Of a DNA stretch of 64,000 nucleotides, positions 9,354 through 24,045 are shown piece by piece. Source of the stretch: Antedon mediterranea (Eukaryota > Echinodermata > Crinoidea > Comatulida > Antedonidae); assembly GCF_964355755.1 (NCBI RefSeq), contig NC_092670.1:27889795-27953794 (forward strand), given 5' to 3'. The translations under genes and the position numbers were made by a program. The notes under the pieces were generated by a model. That model saw nothing but the letters and a program-made list of their open reading frames with translations, was not told the DNA's origin and searched no databases. The stretch's first letter is position 1, and the number at the start of each line of letters is the position of its first letter.

Positions 9354-11677
9354 CGAAAATCACAAAATGGTCTAAAACGTCTCCAAATGCGATTTGAAGC
9401 TATTCCGTACACTTTGCTGTTTTGTGTGAATAATTTTGTCAAAATGCTCAAAATGGTCAAAAACGTTTTTAAATACTATATTAAGCTATTTTGTGTTCTT
9501 TGATGTTTTTGTGTGAAAAGTTTTATCGAAATGCTCAAAATGGTCTAAAACGGTTTCTAATGAAATGATTTTAAGAACTTTGATGTTTTTATGTTAACAA
9601 CTTTTTTAGAAAATCACAAAATGGTCTAAAACGTCTCCAAATGCGATTTGAAGCAATTCTAAGCACTTTGGTGTTTTTATGTTAACAAGTTTTTTCGAAA
9701 ATCACAAAATGGTATAAAACCTCTCCAAATGCGATTTTAAGGTATTCTAAGCACTTTGGTGTTTTTATGTTAACAAGTTTTTTCGAAAACCACAAAATGG
9801 TATAAAACGTCTCCAAATGCGATTTGAAGCAATTCTAAGCACTTTGGTGTTTTTATGTTAACAAGTTTTTTCGAAAATCACAAAATGGTATAAAACGTCT
9901 CCAAATGAGATTTTAAGGTATTCTAAGCACTTTGGTGTTTTTATGTTAACAAGTTTTTTCGAAAATCACAAAATGGTCTAAAACGTCTACAAATGCGATT
10001 TGAAGCTATTCTAAGCACTTTGGTGTTTTTATGTTAACAAGTTTTTTCGAAAATCACAAAATGGTATAAAACGTCTCCAAATGCGATTTTAAGCTATTCT
10101 AAGCAATTTGGTGTTTTTATGTTAACAAGTTTTTTCGAAAATCACAAAATGGTCGAAAATGTCACAAAATGCGATTTGAAGCTATTCTAAGCACTTTGGT
10201 GTTATTATGTTAACAAGTTTTTTCGAAAATCACAAATTGGTCTAAAACGTCTCCAAATGCGATTTGAAGCTATTTTAAGCACTTTGGTGTTTTTGTGTAA
10301 CCAAGTTTTTTCGAAAATCACAAAAGGGTCTAAAATGTCTCAAAATACGATTTGAAGCTATTCTGTACACTTTGATGTTTTTTTGTTAACAAGTTTTTTC
10401 GAAAGTCACAAAATGGTCTAAAACGTCTCCAAATGCGATTTGAAGCTATTCTAAGCACTTTGGTGTTTTTATGTTAACAAGTTTTTTCGAAAATCACAAA
10501 ATGGTGTAAAACGTCTCCAAATGCGATTTGAAGCTATTCTAAGCACTTTGGTGTTTTTATGTTAACAAGTTTTTTCGAAAATCACAAAATGGTGTAAAAC
10601 TTCTCCAAATACGATTTTAAGCTATTCTAAGCAATTTGGTGTTTTTATTTTAACAAGTTTTTTCGAAAATCACAAAATGGTCTAAAACGTCTCCAAATGC
10701 GATTTGAAGTTATTCTGTACACTTTGCTGTTTTGTGAGAATAATTTTTGTCGAAATGCTCAAAATGGTCAAAAACGTTTTTAAATACGATATTAAGCTAT
10801 TTTGTGCTCTTTGATGTTTTTGTGTGAAAAGTTTTATCGAAATGCTCAAAATGGTCTAAAACGGTTTCTAATGTGATTTTAAGCACTTTGGTGTTTTTAT
10901 GTTAACAAGTTTTTACGAAAATCACAAAATGGTCTAAAACGTCTCCAAATGTGATTTGAAGCTATTCTAAACACTTTGGTGTTTTTATGTTAACAAGTTT
11001 TTTCGAAAATCACAAATTGGTCTAAAACGTATCCAAATGCGATTTGAAGCTATTTTAAGCACTTTGGTGTTTTTGTGTAACCAAGTTTTTTCGAAAATCA
11101 CAAAAGGGTCTAAAATGTCTCAAAATGCGATTTGAAGCTATTCTGTACACTTTGATGTTTTTTTGTTAACAAGTTTTTTCGAAAGTCACAAAATGGTCTA
11201 AAACGTCTCCAAATGCGATTTGAAGCTATTCTAAGCACTTTGGTGTTTTTATGTTAACAAGTTTTTTCGAAAATCACAAAATGGTGTAAAACGTCTCCAA
11301 ATGCGATTTGAAGCTATTCTAAGCACTTTGGTGTTTTTATGTTAACAAGTTTTTTCGAAAATCACAAAATGGTGTAAAACTTCTCCAAATACGATTTTAA
11401 GCTATTCTAAGCAATTTGGTGTTTTTATGTTAACAAGTTTTTTCGAAAATCACAAAATGGTCTAAAACGTCTCCAAATGCGATTTGAAGCTATTCTGTAC
11501 ACTTTGCTGTTTTGTGTGAATAATTTTTGTTGAAATGCTCAAAATGGTCAAAAACGTTTTTAAATACTATATTAAGCTATTTTGTGTTCTTTGATGTTTT
11601 TGTGTGAAAAGTTTTATCGAAATGCTCAAAATGGTCTAAAACGGTTTCTAATGTGATTTTAAGCACTTTGATGTTTT
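9354..11677 (+). repeat. Segment matching 607-2,930 at 8,747 bp
   Basis: Cassette starts 607/9354, 1917/10664 and 2697/11444 are all 8,747 bp apart. The unusual GGTCGAAAATG monomer (1405 and 10152) and the AACTTCTCC monomer agree at the same offset. One A monomer differs: 1037 has GTCTACAAATG, while 9784 has GAAAACCACAAAATGGTAT. The match ends near 2,935/11,682, where the D monomer endings differ. Confidence 0.85.
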
Positions 11678-14600
11678 TATGTTAACAAGTTTTTTCGAAA
11701 ATCACAAAATGGTGTAAAACGTCTCCAAATGCGATTTGAAGCTATTCTAAGCACGTTGGTGTTTTTATGTTAACAAGTTTTTTCGAAAATCACAAAATGG
11801 TCTAAAACGTCTCCAAATGCGATTTGAAGCAATTCTAAGCACTTTGGTGTTTTTATGGTAACGAGTTATTTCGAAAATCACAAAATGGTCTAAAACGTCT
11901 CCAAATGCGATTTGAAGCTATTCTGTACACTTTGCTGTTTTGTGTGAATAATTTTTGTCAAAATGCTCAAAATGGTCAAAAACGTTTTTTAATACTATAT
12001 TAAGCTATTTTGTGCTCTTTGATGTTTTTGTGTGAAAAGTTTTATCGAAATGCTCAAAATGGTCTAAAACGGTTTCTAATGTGATTTTAAGCACTTTGAT
12101 GTTTTTATGTTAACAACTTTTTTAGAAAATTACAAAATGGTGTAAAACGTCTCCAAATGCGATTTGAAGCTATTCTAAGCACTTTGGTGTTTTTATGGTA
12201 ACGAGTTTTTTTGAATATCACAAAATGGTCTAAAATGTCTCCAAATGCGATTTGAAGCTTTTCTAAGCACTTTGGTGTTTTTATGTTAACAAGTTTTTTC
12301 GAAAATCACAAAATGGTCTAAAACGTCTCCAAATGTGATTTGAAGCTATTCTAAACACTTTGGTGTTTTTATGTTAACAAGTTTTTTCGAAAATCACAAA
12401 TTGGTCTAAAACGTCTCCAAATGCGATTTGAAGCTAGTTTAAGCACTTTGGTGTTTTTGTGTAACCAAGTTTTTTCGAAAATCACAAAAGGGTCTAAAAT
12501 GTCTCAAAATGCGATTTGAAGCTATTCTGTACACTTTGATGTTTTTTTTGTTAACAAGTTTTTTCGAAAGTCACAAAATGGTCTAAAACGTCTCCAAATG
12601 CGATTTGAAGCTATTCTAAGCACTTTGGTGTTTTTATGTTAACAAGTTTTTTCGAAAATCACAAAATGGTGTAAAACGTCTCCAAATGCGATTTGAAGCT
12701 ATTCTAAGCAATTTGGTGTTTTTATGTTAACAAGTTTTTTCGAAAATCACAAAATGGTGTAAAACGTCTCCAAATGCGATTTTAAGCTATTCTAAGCAAT
12801 TTGGTGTTCTTTTATGTTAACAAGTTTTTTCGAAAATCACAAAATGGTCTAAAACGTCTCCAAATGCGATTTGAAGCTATTCTAAGCACTTTTGTGTTTT
12901 TATGTTAACAAGTTTTTTCGAAAATCACAAAATGGTCTAAAATGTCTCAAAATGCGATTTGAAGCTATTCTGTACACTTTGCTGTTTTGTGTGAATAATT
13001 TTTGTCAAAATGCTCAAAATGGTCAAAAACGTTTTTAAATACTATATTAAGCTATTTTGTGTTCTTTGATGTTTTTGTGTGAAAAGTTTTTTCGAAATGC
13101 TCAAAATGGTCTAAAACGGTTTCTAATGTGATTTTAAGCACTTTGATGTTTTTATGTTAACAACTTTTTTAGAAAATTACAAAATGGTCTAAAACGTCTC
13201 CAAATGCAATTTGAAGCAATTCTAAGCACTTTGGTGTTTTTATGTTAACAAGTTTTTTCGAAAATCACAAAATGGTCTAAAACGTCTCCAAATGCTATTT
13301 GAAGCTATTCTGTACACTTTGCTGTTTTGTGTGAATAATTTTTGTTGAAATGCTCAAAATGGTCAAAAACGTTTTTAAATACGATATTAAGCTATTTTGT
13401 GCTCTTTGATGTTTTTGTGTGAAAAGTTTTATCGAAATGCTCAAAATGGTCTAAAACGGTTTCTAATGTGATTTTAAGCACTTTGGTGTTTTTATGTTAA
13501 CAAGTTTTTTCGAAAATCACAAAATGGTCTAAAATATCTCCAAATGCGATTTGAAGCTTTTCTAAGCACTTTGGTGTTTTTATGTTAACAAGTTTTTTCG
13601 AAAATCACAAAATGGTCTAAAACGTCTCCAAATGTGATTTGAAGCTATTCTAAACACTTTGGTGTTTTTATGTTAACAAGTTTTTTCGAAAATCACAAAT
13701 TGGTCTAAAACGTCTCCAAATGCGATTTTAAGCAATTCTAAGCACTTTGGTGTTTTTATGTTAAAAAGTTTTTTTCGAAAATCACAAAATGGTCTAAAAC
13801 CTCTCCAAATGCGATTTGAAGCTATTCTGTACACTTTGCTGTTTTGTGTGAATAATTTTTGTCGAAATGCTCAAAATGGTCAAAAACGTTTTTAAATACG
13901 ATATTAAGCTATTTTGTGCTCTTTGATGTTTTTGTGTGAAAAGTTTTATCGAAATGCTCAAAATGGTCTAAAACGGTTTCTAATGTGATTTTAAGCACTT
14001 TGGTGTTTTTATGTTAACAAGTTTTTTCGAAAATCACAAAATGGTCTAAAACGTCTCCAAATGTGATTTGAAGCTATTTTAAACACTTTGGTGTTTTTAT
14101 GTTAATAAGTTTTTTCGAAAATCACAAATTGGTCTAAAACGTCTCCAAATGCGATTTGAAGCTTTTCTAAGCACTTTGGTGTTTTTATGGTAACGAGTTA
14201 TTTCGAAAATCACAAAATGGTCTAAAACGTCTCCAAATGCGATTTGAAGCTATTCTGTACACTTTGCTGTTTTGTGTGAATAATTTTTGTCAAAATGCTC
14301 AAAATGGTCAAAAACGTTTTTAAATACTATATTAAGCTATTTTGTGTTCTTTGATGTTTTTATGTGAAAAGTTTTATCGAAATGCTCAAAATGGTCTAAA
14401 ACGGTTTCTAATGTGATTTTAAGAACTTTGATGTTTTTATGTTAAAAACTTTTTTAGAAAATCACAAAATGGTCTAAAACGTCTCCAAATGCGATTTGAA
14501 GCAATTCTAAGCACTTTGGTGTTTTTATGTTAACACGTTTTTTCGAAAATCACAAAATGGTCTACAACGTCTCCAAATGCGATTTGAAGATATTCTAAGC

Positions 14601-14709
14601 ACTTTGGTGTTTTTATGTTAACAAGTTTTTTCGAAAATCACAAAGTGGTATAAAACGTCTCCAAATGCGATTTTAAGGTATTCTAAGCACTTTGGTGTTT
14701 TTATGTTAA

Positions 14710-17487
14710 CAAGTTTTTTAGAAAATCACAAAATGGTCTAAAACGTCTCCAAATGCGATTTGAAGCAATTCTAAGCACTTTGGTGTTTTTATGGTAACGA
14801 GTTTTTTTGAATATCACAAAATGGTCTAAAATGTCTCCAAATGCGATTTGAAGCTTTTCTAAGCACTTTGGTGTTTTTATGTTAACAAGTTTTTTCGAAA
14901 ATCACAAAATGGTCTAAAACGTCTCCAAATGCGATTTGAAGCTATTCTGTACACTTTGCTGTTTTGTGTGAATAATTTTTGTCGAAATGCTCAAAATGGT
15001 CAAAAACGTTTTTAAATACGATATTAAGCTATTTTGTGCTCTTTGATGTTTTTGTGTGAAAAGTTTTATCGAAATGCTCAAAATGGTCTAAAACGGTTTC
15101 TAATGTGATTTTAAGCACTTTGATGTTTTTATGTTAACAACTTTTTTAGAAAATCACAAAATGGTCTAAAACGTCTCCAAATGCGATTTGAAGCTTTTCT
15201 AAGCACTTTTGTGTTTTTATGTTTACAAGTTTTTTCGAAAATCACAAAATGGTCTAAAACGGCTCCAAATACGATTTGAAGCTATTCTAAGCACTTTGGT
15301 GTTTTTATGTTAACAAGTTTTTTCGAAAATCACAAAATGGTCTAAAACGTCTCCAAATGCGATTTGAAGCTATTCTAAGCACTTTGGTGTTTTTATGTTA
15401 ACAAGTTTTTTCGAAAATCACAAAATGGTGTAAAACGTCTCCAAATGCGATTTGAAGCTATTCTAAGCAATTTTGTGTTTTTATGTTAACAAGTTTTTTC
15501 GAAAATCACAAAATGGTCTAAAACGTCTCCAAATGCGATTTGAAGCTATTCTAAGCACTTTTGTGTTTTTATGTTAACAAGTTTTTTCGAAAATCACAAA
15601 ATTGTCTAAAATGTCTCAAAATGCGATTTGAAGCTATTCTTTACACTTTGCTGTTTTGTGTGAATAATTTTTGTCAAAATGCTCAAAATGGTCAAAAACG
15701 TTTTTAAATACTATATTAAGCTATTTTGTGTTCTTTGATGTTTTTGTGTGAAAAGTTTTTTCGAAATGCTCAAAATGGTCTAAAACGGTTTCTAATGTGA
15801 TTTTAAGCACTTTGATGTTTTTATGTTAACAACTTTTTTAGAAAATTACAAAATGGTCTAAAACGTCTCCAAATGCGATTTGAAGCAATTCTAAGCACTT
15901 TGGTGTTTTTATGTTAACAAGTTTTTTCGAAAATCACAAAATGGTCTAAAACGTCTCCAAATGCGATTTGAAGCTATTCTGTACACTTTGCTGTTTTGTG
16001 TGAATAATTTTTGTTGAAATGCTCAAAATGGTCAAAAACGTTTTTAAATACGATATTAAGCTATTTTGTGCTCTTTGATGTTTTTGTGTGAAAAGTTTTA
16101 TCGAAATGCTCAAAATGGTCTAAAACGGTTTCTAATGTGATTTTAAGCACTTTGGTGTTTTTATGTTAACAAGTTTTTTCGAAATTCACAAAATGGTCTA
16201 AAATGTCTCCAAATGCGATTTGAAGCTTTTCTAAGCACTTTGGTGTTTTTATGTTAACAAGTTTTTTCGAAAATCACAAAATGGTCTAAAACGTCTCCAA
16301 ATGTGATTTGAAGCTATTCTAAACACTTTGGTGTTTTTATGTTAACAAGTTTTTTCGAAAATCACAAATTGGTCTAAAACGTCTCCAAATGCGATTTGAA
16401 GCTATTTTAAGCACTTTGGTGTTTTTGTGTAACCAAGTTTTTTCGAAAATCACAAAAGGGTCTAAAATGTCTCAAAATGCGATTTGAAGCTATTCTGTAC
16501 ACTTTGATGTTTTTTTGTTAACAAGTTTTTTCGAAAGTCACAAAATGGTCTAAAAAGTCTCCAAATGCGATTTGAAGCTATTCTAAGCACTTTGGTGTTT
16601 TTATGTTAACAAGTTTTATCGAAAATCACAAAATGGTGTAAAACGTCTCCAAATGCGATTTGAAGCTATTCTAAGCACTTTGGTGTTTTTATGTTAACAA
16701 GTTTTTTCGAAAATCACAAAATGGTGTAAAACGTCTCCAAATGCGATTTTAAGCTATTCTAAGCAATTTGGTGTTTTTATGTTAACAAGTTTTTTCGAAA
16801 ATCACAAAATGGTCTAAAACGTCTCCAAATGCGATTTGAAGCTATTCTGTACACTTTGCTGTTTTGTGAGAATAATTTTTGTCGAAATGCTCAAAATGGT
16901 CAAAAACGTTTTTAAATACGATATTAAGCTATTTTGTGCTCTTTGATGTTTTTGTGTGAAAAGTTTTATCGAAATGCTCAAAATGGTCTAAAACGGTTTC
17001 TAATGTGATTTTAAGCACTTTGATGTTTTTATGTTAACAACTTTTTTAGAAAATTACAAAATGGTGTAAAACGTCTCCAAATGCGATTTGAAGCTATTCT
17101 AAGCAATTTCGTGTTTTTATGTTAACAAGTTTTTTCGAAAATCACAAAATGGTCTAAAACGTCTCCAAATGCGATTTGAAGCTATTCTAAGCACTTTTGT
17201 GTTTTTATGTTAACAAGTTTTTTCGAAAATCACAAAATGGTCTAAAATGTCTCCAAATGCGATTTTAAGGTATTCTAAGCACTTTGGTGTTTTTATGTTA
17301 ACAAGTTTTTTCGAAAATCACAAAATGGTCTAAAACGTCTACAAATGCGATTTGAAGCTCTTCTAAGCACTTTGGTGTTTTTATGTTAACAAGTTTTTTC
17401 GAAAATCACAAAATGGTATAAAACGTCTCCAAATGCGATTTGAAGATTTTCTAAGCACTTTGGTGTTTTTATGTTTACAAGTTTTTT
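14710..17487 (+). repeat. Recurrent block, copy 2 of 3
   Basis: Cassettes 14896, 15588, 15928 and 16796 with A runs 5, 1, 7, 5. It shares with copy 3 the private variants CAAAATTGTCTAAAATG (15,597 and 22,244) and CTATTCTTTACAC, which copy 1 lacks, so copies 2 and 3 are the closer pair. It lies within a larger 6,647-bp duplication that starts near 12,815 and 19,460. Confidence 0.86.
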
Positions 17488-19009
17488 CGAAAATCACAAA
17501 ATGGTCTAAAACGTCTCCAAATGCGATTTGAAGCTATTCTGTACACTTTGCTGTTTTGTGTGAATAATTTTGTCAAAATGCTCAAAATGGTCAAAAACGT
17601 TTTTAAATACTATATTAAGCTATTTTGTGTTCTTTGATGTTTTTGTGTGAAAAGTTTTATCGAAATGCTCAAAATGGTCTAAAACGGTTTCTAATGAAAT
17701 GATTTTAAGAACTTTGATGTTTTTATGTTAACAACTTTTTTAGAAAATCACAAAATGGTCTAAAACGTCTCCAAATGCGATTTGAAGCAATTCTAAGCAC
17801 TTTGGTGTTTTTATGTTAACAAGTTTTTTCGAAAATCACAAAATGGTATAAAACGTCTCCAAATGCGATTTTAAGGTATTCTAAGCACTTTGGTGATTTT
17901 ATGTTAACAAGTTTTTTCGAAAATCACAAAATGGTCTAAAACGTCTACAAATGCGATTTGAAGCTATTCTAAGCACTTTGGTGTTTTTATGTTAACAAGT
18001 TTTTTCGAAAATCACAAAATGGTATAAAACGTCTCCAAATGCGATTTTAAGCTATTCTAAGCAATTTGGTGTTTTTATGTTAACAAGTTTTTTCGAAAAT
18101 CACAAAATGGTCGAAAATGTCACAAAATGCGATTTGAAGCTATTCTAAGCACTTTGGTGTTATTATGTTAACAAGTTTTTTCGAAAATCACAAATTGGTC
18201 TAAAACGTCTCCAAATGCGATTTGAAGCTATTTTAAGCACTTTGGTGTTTTTGTGTAACCAAGTTTTTTCGAAAATCACAAAAGGGTCTAAAATGTCTCA
18301 AAATGCGATTTGAAGCTATTCTGTACACTTTGCTGTTTTGTGTGAATAATTTTTGTTGAAATGCTCAAAATGGTCAAAAACGTTTTTAAATACTATATTA
18401 AGCTATTTTGTGTTCTTTGATGTTTTTGTGTGAAAAGTTTTATCGAAATGCTCAAAATGGTCTAAAACAGTTTCTAATGTGATTTTAAGCACTTTGATGT
18501 TTTTATGTTAACAACTTTTTTAGAAAATCACAAAATGGTCTAAAACGTCTCCAAATGCGATTTGAAGCAATTCTAAGCACTTTGGTGCTTTTATGTTAAC
18601 AAGTTTTTTCGAAAATCACAAAATGGTATAAAACGTCTCCAAATGCGATTTGAAGCAATTCTAAGCACTTTGGTGTTTTTATGTTAACAAGTTTTTTCGA
18701 AAATCACAAAATGGTATAAAACGTCTCCAAATGCGATTTTAAGGTATTCTAAGCACTTTGGTGTTTTTATGTTAACAAGTTTTTTCGAAAATCACAAAAT
18801 GGTCTAAAACGTCTCCAAATGCGATTTGAAGCTATTCTGTACACTTTGCTGTTTTGTGTGAATAATTTTTGTCGAAATGCTCAAAATGGTCAAAAACGTT
18901 TTTAAATACGATATTAAGCTATTTTGTGCTCTTTGATGTTTTTGTGTGAAAAGTTTTATCGAAATGCTCAAAATGGTCTAAAACGGTTTCTAATGTGATT
19001 TTAAGCACT

Positions 19010-20835
19010 TTGATGTTTTTATGTTAACAACTTTTTTAGAAAATCACAAAATGGTCTAAAACGTCTCCAAATGCGATTTGAAGCAATTCTAAGCACTTTG
19101 GTGTTTTTATGGTAACGAGTTTTTTTGAATATCACAAAATGGTCTAAAATGTCTCCAAATGCGATTTGAAGCTTTTCTAAGCACGTTGGTGTTTTTATGT
19201 TTACAAGTTTTTTCGAAAATCACAAAATGGTCTAAAACGGCTCCAAATACGATTTGAAGCTATTCTAAGCACTTTGGTGTTTTTATGTTAACAAGTTTTT
19301 TCGAAAATCACAAAATGGTCTAAAACGTCTCCAAATGCGATTTGAAGCTATTCTAAGCACTTTGGTGTTTTTATGTTAACAAGTTTTTTCGAAAATCACA
19401 AAATGGTGTAAAACGTCTCCAAATGCGATTTGAAGCTATTCTAAGCAATTTTGTGTTTTTATGTTAACAAGTTTTTTCGAAAATCACAAAATGGTCTAAA
19501 ACGTCTCCAAATGCGATTTGAAGCTATTCTAAGCACTTTTGTGTTTTTATGTTAACAAGTTTTTTCGAAAATCACAAAATGGTCTAAAATGTCTCAAAAT
19601 GCGATTTGAAGCTATTCTGTACACTTTGCTGTTTTGTGTGAATAATTTTTGTCAAAATGCTCAAAATGGTCAAAAACGTTTTTAAATACTATATTAAGCT
19701 ATTTTGTGTTCTTTGATGTTTTTGTGTGAAAAGTTTTTTCGAAATGCTCAAAATGGTCTAAAACGGTTTCTAATGTGATTTTAAGCACTTTGATGTTTTT
19801 ATGTTAACAACTTTTTTAGAAAATTACAAAATGGTCTAAAACGTCTCCAAATGCAATTTGAAGCAATTCTAAGCACTTTGGTGTTTTTATGTTAACAAGT
19901 TTTTTCGAAAATCACAAAATGGTCTAAAACGTCTCCAAATGCTATTTGAAGCTATTCTGTACACTTTGCTGTTTTGTGTGAATAATTTTTGTTGAAATGC
20001 TCAAAATGGTCAAAAACGTTTTTAAATACGATATTAAGCTATTTTGTGCTCTTTGATGTTTTTGTGTGAAAAGTTTTATCGAAATGCTCAAAATGGTCTA
20101 AAACGGTTTCTAATGTGATTTTAAGCACTTTGGTGTTTTTATGTTAACAAGTTTTTTCGAAAATCACAAAATGGTCTAAAATATCTCCAAATGCGATTTG
20201 AAGCTTTTCTAAGCACTTTGGTGTTTTTATGTTAACAAGTTTTTTCGAAAATCACAAAATGGTCTAAAACGTCTCCAAATGTGATTTGAAGCTATTCTAA
20301 ACACTTTGGTGTTTTTATGTTAACAAGTTTTTTCGAAAATCACAAATTGGTCTAAAACGTCTCCAAATGCGATTTTAAGCAATTCTAAGCACTTTGGTGT
20401 TTTTATGTTAAAAAGTTTTTTTCGAAAATCACAAAATGGTCTAAAACCTCTCCAAATGCGATTTGAAGCTATTCTGTACACTTTGCTGTTTTGTGTGAAT
20501 AATTTTTGTCGAAATGCTCAAAATGGTCAAAAACGTTTTTAAATACGATATTAAGCTATTTTGTGCTCTTTGATGTTTTTGTGTGAAAAGTTTTATCGAA
20601 ATGCTCAAAATGGTCTAAAACGGTTTCTAATGTGATTTTAAGCACTTTGGTGTTTTTATGTTAACAAGTTTTTTCGAAAATCACAAAATGGTCTAAAACG
20701 TCTCCAAATGTGATTTGAAGCTATTTTAAACACTTTGGTGTTTTTATGTTAATAAGTTTTTTCGAAAATCACAAATTGGTCTAAAACGTCTCCAAATGCG
20801 ATTTGAAGCTTTTCTAAGCACTTTGGTGTTTTTAT
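19010..20835 (+). repeat. Segment shared with 30,163-31,988 and 12,815-14,180
   Basis: The offset to the right copy is 11,153 bp: GCACGTTGGTG at 19,181/30,334, AAATGCAATTTG at 19,848/31,001 and TTAAAAAGTT at 20,408/31,561. A third copy at 12,815-14,180 sits 6,647 bp to the left. The shared barcode is 1, 3, 2 A monomers. The same stretch also forms the opening of each 4,569-bp unit. Confidence 0.85.
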
Positions 20836-21356
20836 GGTAACGAGTTATTTCGAAAATCACAAAATGGTCTAAAACGTCTCCAAATGCGATTTGAAGCTAT
20901 TCTGTACACTTTGCTGTTTTGTGTGAATAATTTTTGTCAAAATGCTCAAAATGGTCAAAAACGTTTTTAAATACTATATTAAGCTATTTTGTGTTCTTTG
21001 ATGTTTTTATGTGAAAAGTTTTATCGAAATGCTCAAAATGGTCTAAAACGGTTTCTAATGTGATTTTAAGAACTTTGATGTTTTTATGTTAAAAACTTTT
21101 TTAGAAAATCACAAAATGGTCTAAAACGTCTCCAAATGCGATTTGAAGCAATTCTAAGCACTTTGGTGTTTTTATGTTAACACGTTTTTTCGAAAATCAC
21201 AAAATGGTCTACAACGTCTCCAAATGCGATTTGAAGATATTCTAAGCACTTTGGTGTTTTTATGTTAACAAGTTTTTTCGAAAATCACAAAGTGGTATAA
21301 AACGTCTCCAAATGCGATTTTAAGGTATTCTAAGCACTTTGGTGTTTTTATGTTAA

Positions 21357-24045
21357 CAAGTTTTTTAGAAAATCACAAAATGGTCTAAAACGTCTCCAAA
21401 TGCGATTTGAAGCAATTCTAAGCACTTTGGTGTTTTTATGGTAACGAGTTTTTTTGAATATCACAAAATGGTCTAAAATGTCTCCAAATGCGATTTGAAG
21501 CTTTTCTAAGCACTTTGGTGTTTTTATGTTAACAAGTTTTTTCGAAAATCACAAAATGGTCTAAAACGTCTCCAAATGCGATTTGAAGCTATTCTGTACA
21601 CTTTGCTGTTTTGTGTGAATAATTTTTGTCGAAATGCTCAAAATGGTCAAAAACGTTTTTAAATACGATATTAAGCTATTTTGTGCTCTTTGATGTTTTT
21701 GTGTGAAAAGTTTTATCGAAATGCTCAAAATGGTCTAAAACGGTTTCTAATGTGATTTTAAGCACTTTGATGTTTTTATGTTAACAACTTTTTTAGAAAA
21801 TCACAAAATGGTCTAAAACGTCTCCAAATGCGATTTGAAGCTTTTCTAAGCACTTTTGTGTTTTTATGTTTACAAGTTTTTTCGAAAATCACAAAATGGT
21901 CTAAAACGGCTCCAAATACGATTTGAAGCTATTCTAAGCACTTTGGTGTTTTTATGTTAACAAGTTTTTTCGAAAATCACAAAATGGTCTAAAACGTCTC
22001 CAAATGCGATTTGAAGCTATTCTAAGCACTTTGGTGTTTTTATGTTAACAAGTTTTTTCGAAAATCACAAAATGGTGTAAAACGTCTCCAAATGCGATTT
22101 GAAGCTATTCTAAGCAATTTTGTGTTTTTATGTTAACAAGTTTTTTCGAAAATCACAAAATGGTCTAAAACGTCTCCAAATGCGATTTGAAGCTATTCTA
22201 AGCACTTTTGTGTTTTTATGTTAACAAGTTTTTTCGAAAATCACAAAATTGTCTAAAATGTCTCAAAATGCGATTTGAAGCTATTCTTTACACTTTGCTG
22301 TTTTGTGTGAATAATTTTTGTCAAAATGCTCAAAATGGTCAAAAACGTTTTTAAATACTATATTAAGCTATTTTGTGTTCTTTGATGTTTTTGTGTGAAA
22401 AGTTTTTTCGAAATGCTCAAAATGGTCTAAAACGGTTTCTAATGTGATTTTAAGCACTTTGATGTTTTTATGTTAACAACTTTTTTAGAAAATTACAAAA
22501 TGGTCTAAAACGTCTCCAAATGCGATTTGAAGCAATTCTAAGCACTTTGGTGTTTTTATGTTAACAAGTTTTTTCGAAAATCACAAAATGGTCTAAAACG
22601 TCTCCAAATGCGATTTGAAGCTATTCTGTACACTTTGCTGTTTTGTGTGAATAATTTTTGTTGAAATGCTCAAAATGGTCAAAAACGTTTTTAAATACGA
22701 TATTAAGCTATTTTGTGCTCTTTGATGTTTTTGTGTGAAAAGTTTTATCGAAATGCTCAAAATGGTCTAAAACGGTTTCTAATGTGATTTTAAGCACTTT
22801 GGTGTTTTTATGTTAACAAGTTTTTTCGAAAATCACAAAATGGTCTAAAATGTCTCCAAATGCGATTTGAAGCTTTTCTAAGCACTTTGGTGTTTTTATG
22901 TTAACAAGTTTTTTCGAAAATCACAAAATGGTCTAAAACGTCTCCAAATGTGATTTGAAGCTATTCTAAACACTTTGGTGTTTTTATGTTAACAAGTTTT
23001 TTCGAAAATCACAAATTGGTCTAAAACGTCTCCAAATGCGATTTGAAGCTATTTTAAGCACTTTGGTGTTTTTGTGTAACCAAGTTTTTTCGAAAATCAC
23101 AAAAGGGTCTAAAATGTCTCAAAATGCGATTTGAAGCTATTCTGTACACTTTGATGTTTTTTTGTTAACAAGTTTTTTCGAAAGTCACAAAATGGTCTAA
23201 AAAGTCTCCAAATGCGATTTGAAGCTATTCTAAGCACTTTGGTGTTTTTATGTTAACAAGTTTTATCGAAAATCACAAAATGGTGTAAAACGTCTCCAAA
23301 TGCGATTTGAAGCTATTCTAAGCACTTTGGTTTTTTATGTTAACAAGTTTTTTCGAAAATCACAAAATGGTGTAAAACGTCTCCAAATGCGATTTTAAGC
23401 TATTCTAAGCAATTTGGTGTTTTTATGTTAACAAGTTTTTTCGAAAATCACAAAATGGTCTAAAACGTCTCCAAATGCGATTTGAAGCTATTCTGTACAC
23501 TTTGCTGTTTTGTGAGAATAATTTTTGTCGAAATGCTCAAAATGGTCAAAAACGTTTTTAAATACGATATTAAGCTATTTTGTGCTCTTTGATGTTTTTG
23601 TGTGAAAAGTTTTATCGAAATGCTCAAAATGGTCTAAAACGGTTTCTAATGTGATTTTAAGCACTTTGATGTTTTTATGTTAACAACTTTTTTAGAAAAT
23701 TACAAAATGGTGTAAAACGTCTCCAAATGCGATTTGAAGCTATTCTAAGCAATTTCGTGTTTTTATGTTAACAAGTTTTTTCTAAAATCACAAAATGGTC
23801 TAAAATGTCTCCAAATGCGATTTTAAGGTATTCTAAGCACTTTGGTGTTTTTATGTTAACAAGTTTTTTCGAAAATCACAAAATGGTCTAAAACGTCTAC
23901 AAATGCGATTTGAAGCTATTCTAAGCACTTTGGTGTTTTTATGTTAACAAGTTTTTTCGAAAATCACAAAATGGTATAAAACGTCTCCAAATGCGATTTG
24001 AAGATTTTCTAAGCACTTTGGTGTTTTTATGTTTACAAGTTTTTT
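21357..24045 (+). repeat. Recurrent block, copy 3 of 3
   Basis: Cassettes 21543, 22235, 22575 and 23442 with A runs 5, 1, 7, 4. One A monomer present in copies 1 and 2 (between AAGCAATTTCG and the TCTAAAATG monomer) is missing at about 23,781, which changes the offset to copy 2 from 6,646 to 6,558. It shares the 87-bp TTTGGTTTTTTATG monomer (23,325) and the TTTTTTCTAAAATC variant (23,780) with copy 1 and not with copy 2. So it carries a mosaic of both copies' private variants. Confidence 0.85.

Larger units (their letters stand above)
1..12918 (+). repeat. Cassette map, left part
   Basis: Cassettes (first base of B) start at 1, 607, 1917, 2697, 3301, 3905, 4685, 5025, 5453, 6675, 7455, 7795, 8662, 9354, 10664, 11444 and 11872. 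The numbers of A monomers after each are 4, 12, 6, 4, 4, 6, 1, 2, 11, 6, 1, 7, 5, 12, 6, 2 and 9. Two length oddities occur: an A monomer near 8545 is 87 bp (TTTGGTTTTTTATG), and the last run contains an 89-bp monomer (eight-T run near 12,541) and a 90-bp one (GGTGTTCTTTTATG near 12,803). Everything between cassettes is type A. Confidence 0.93.
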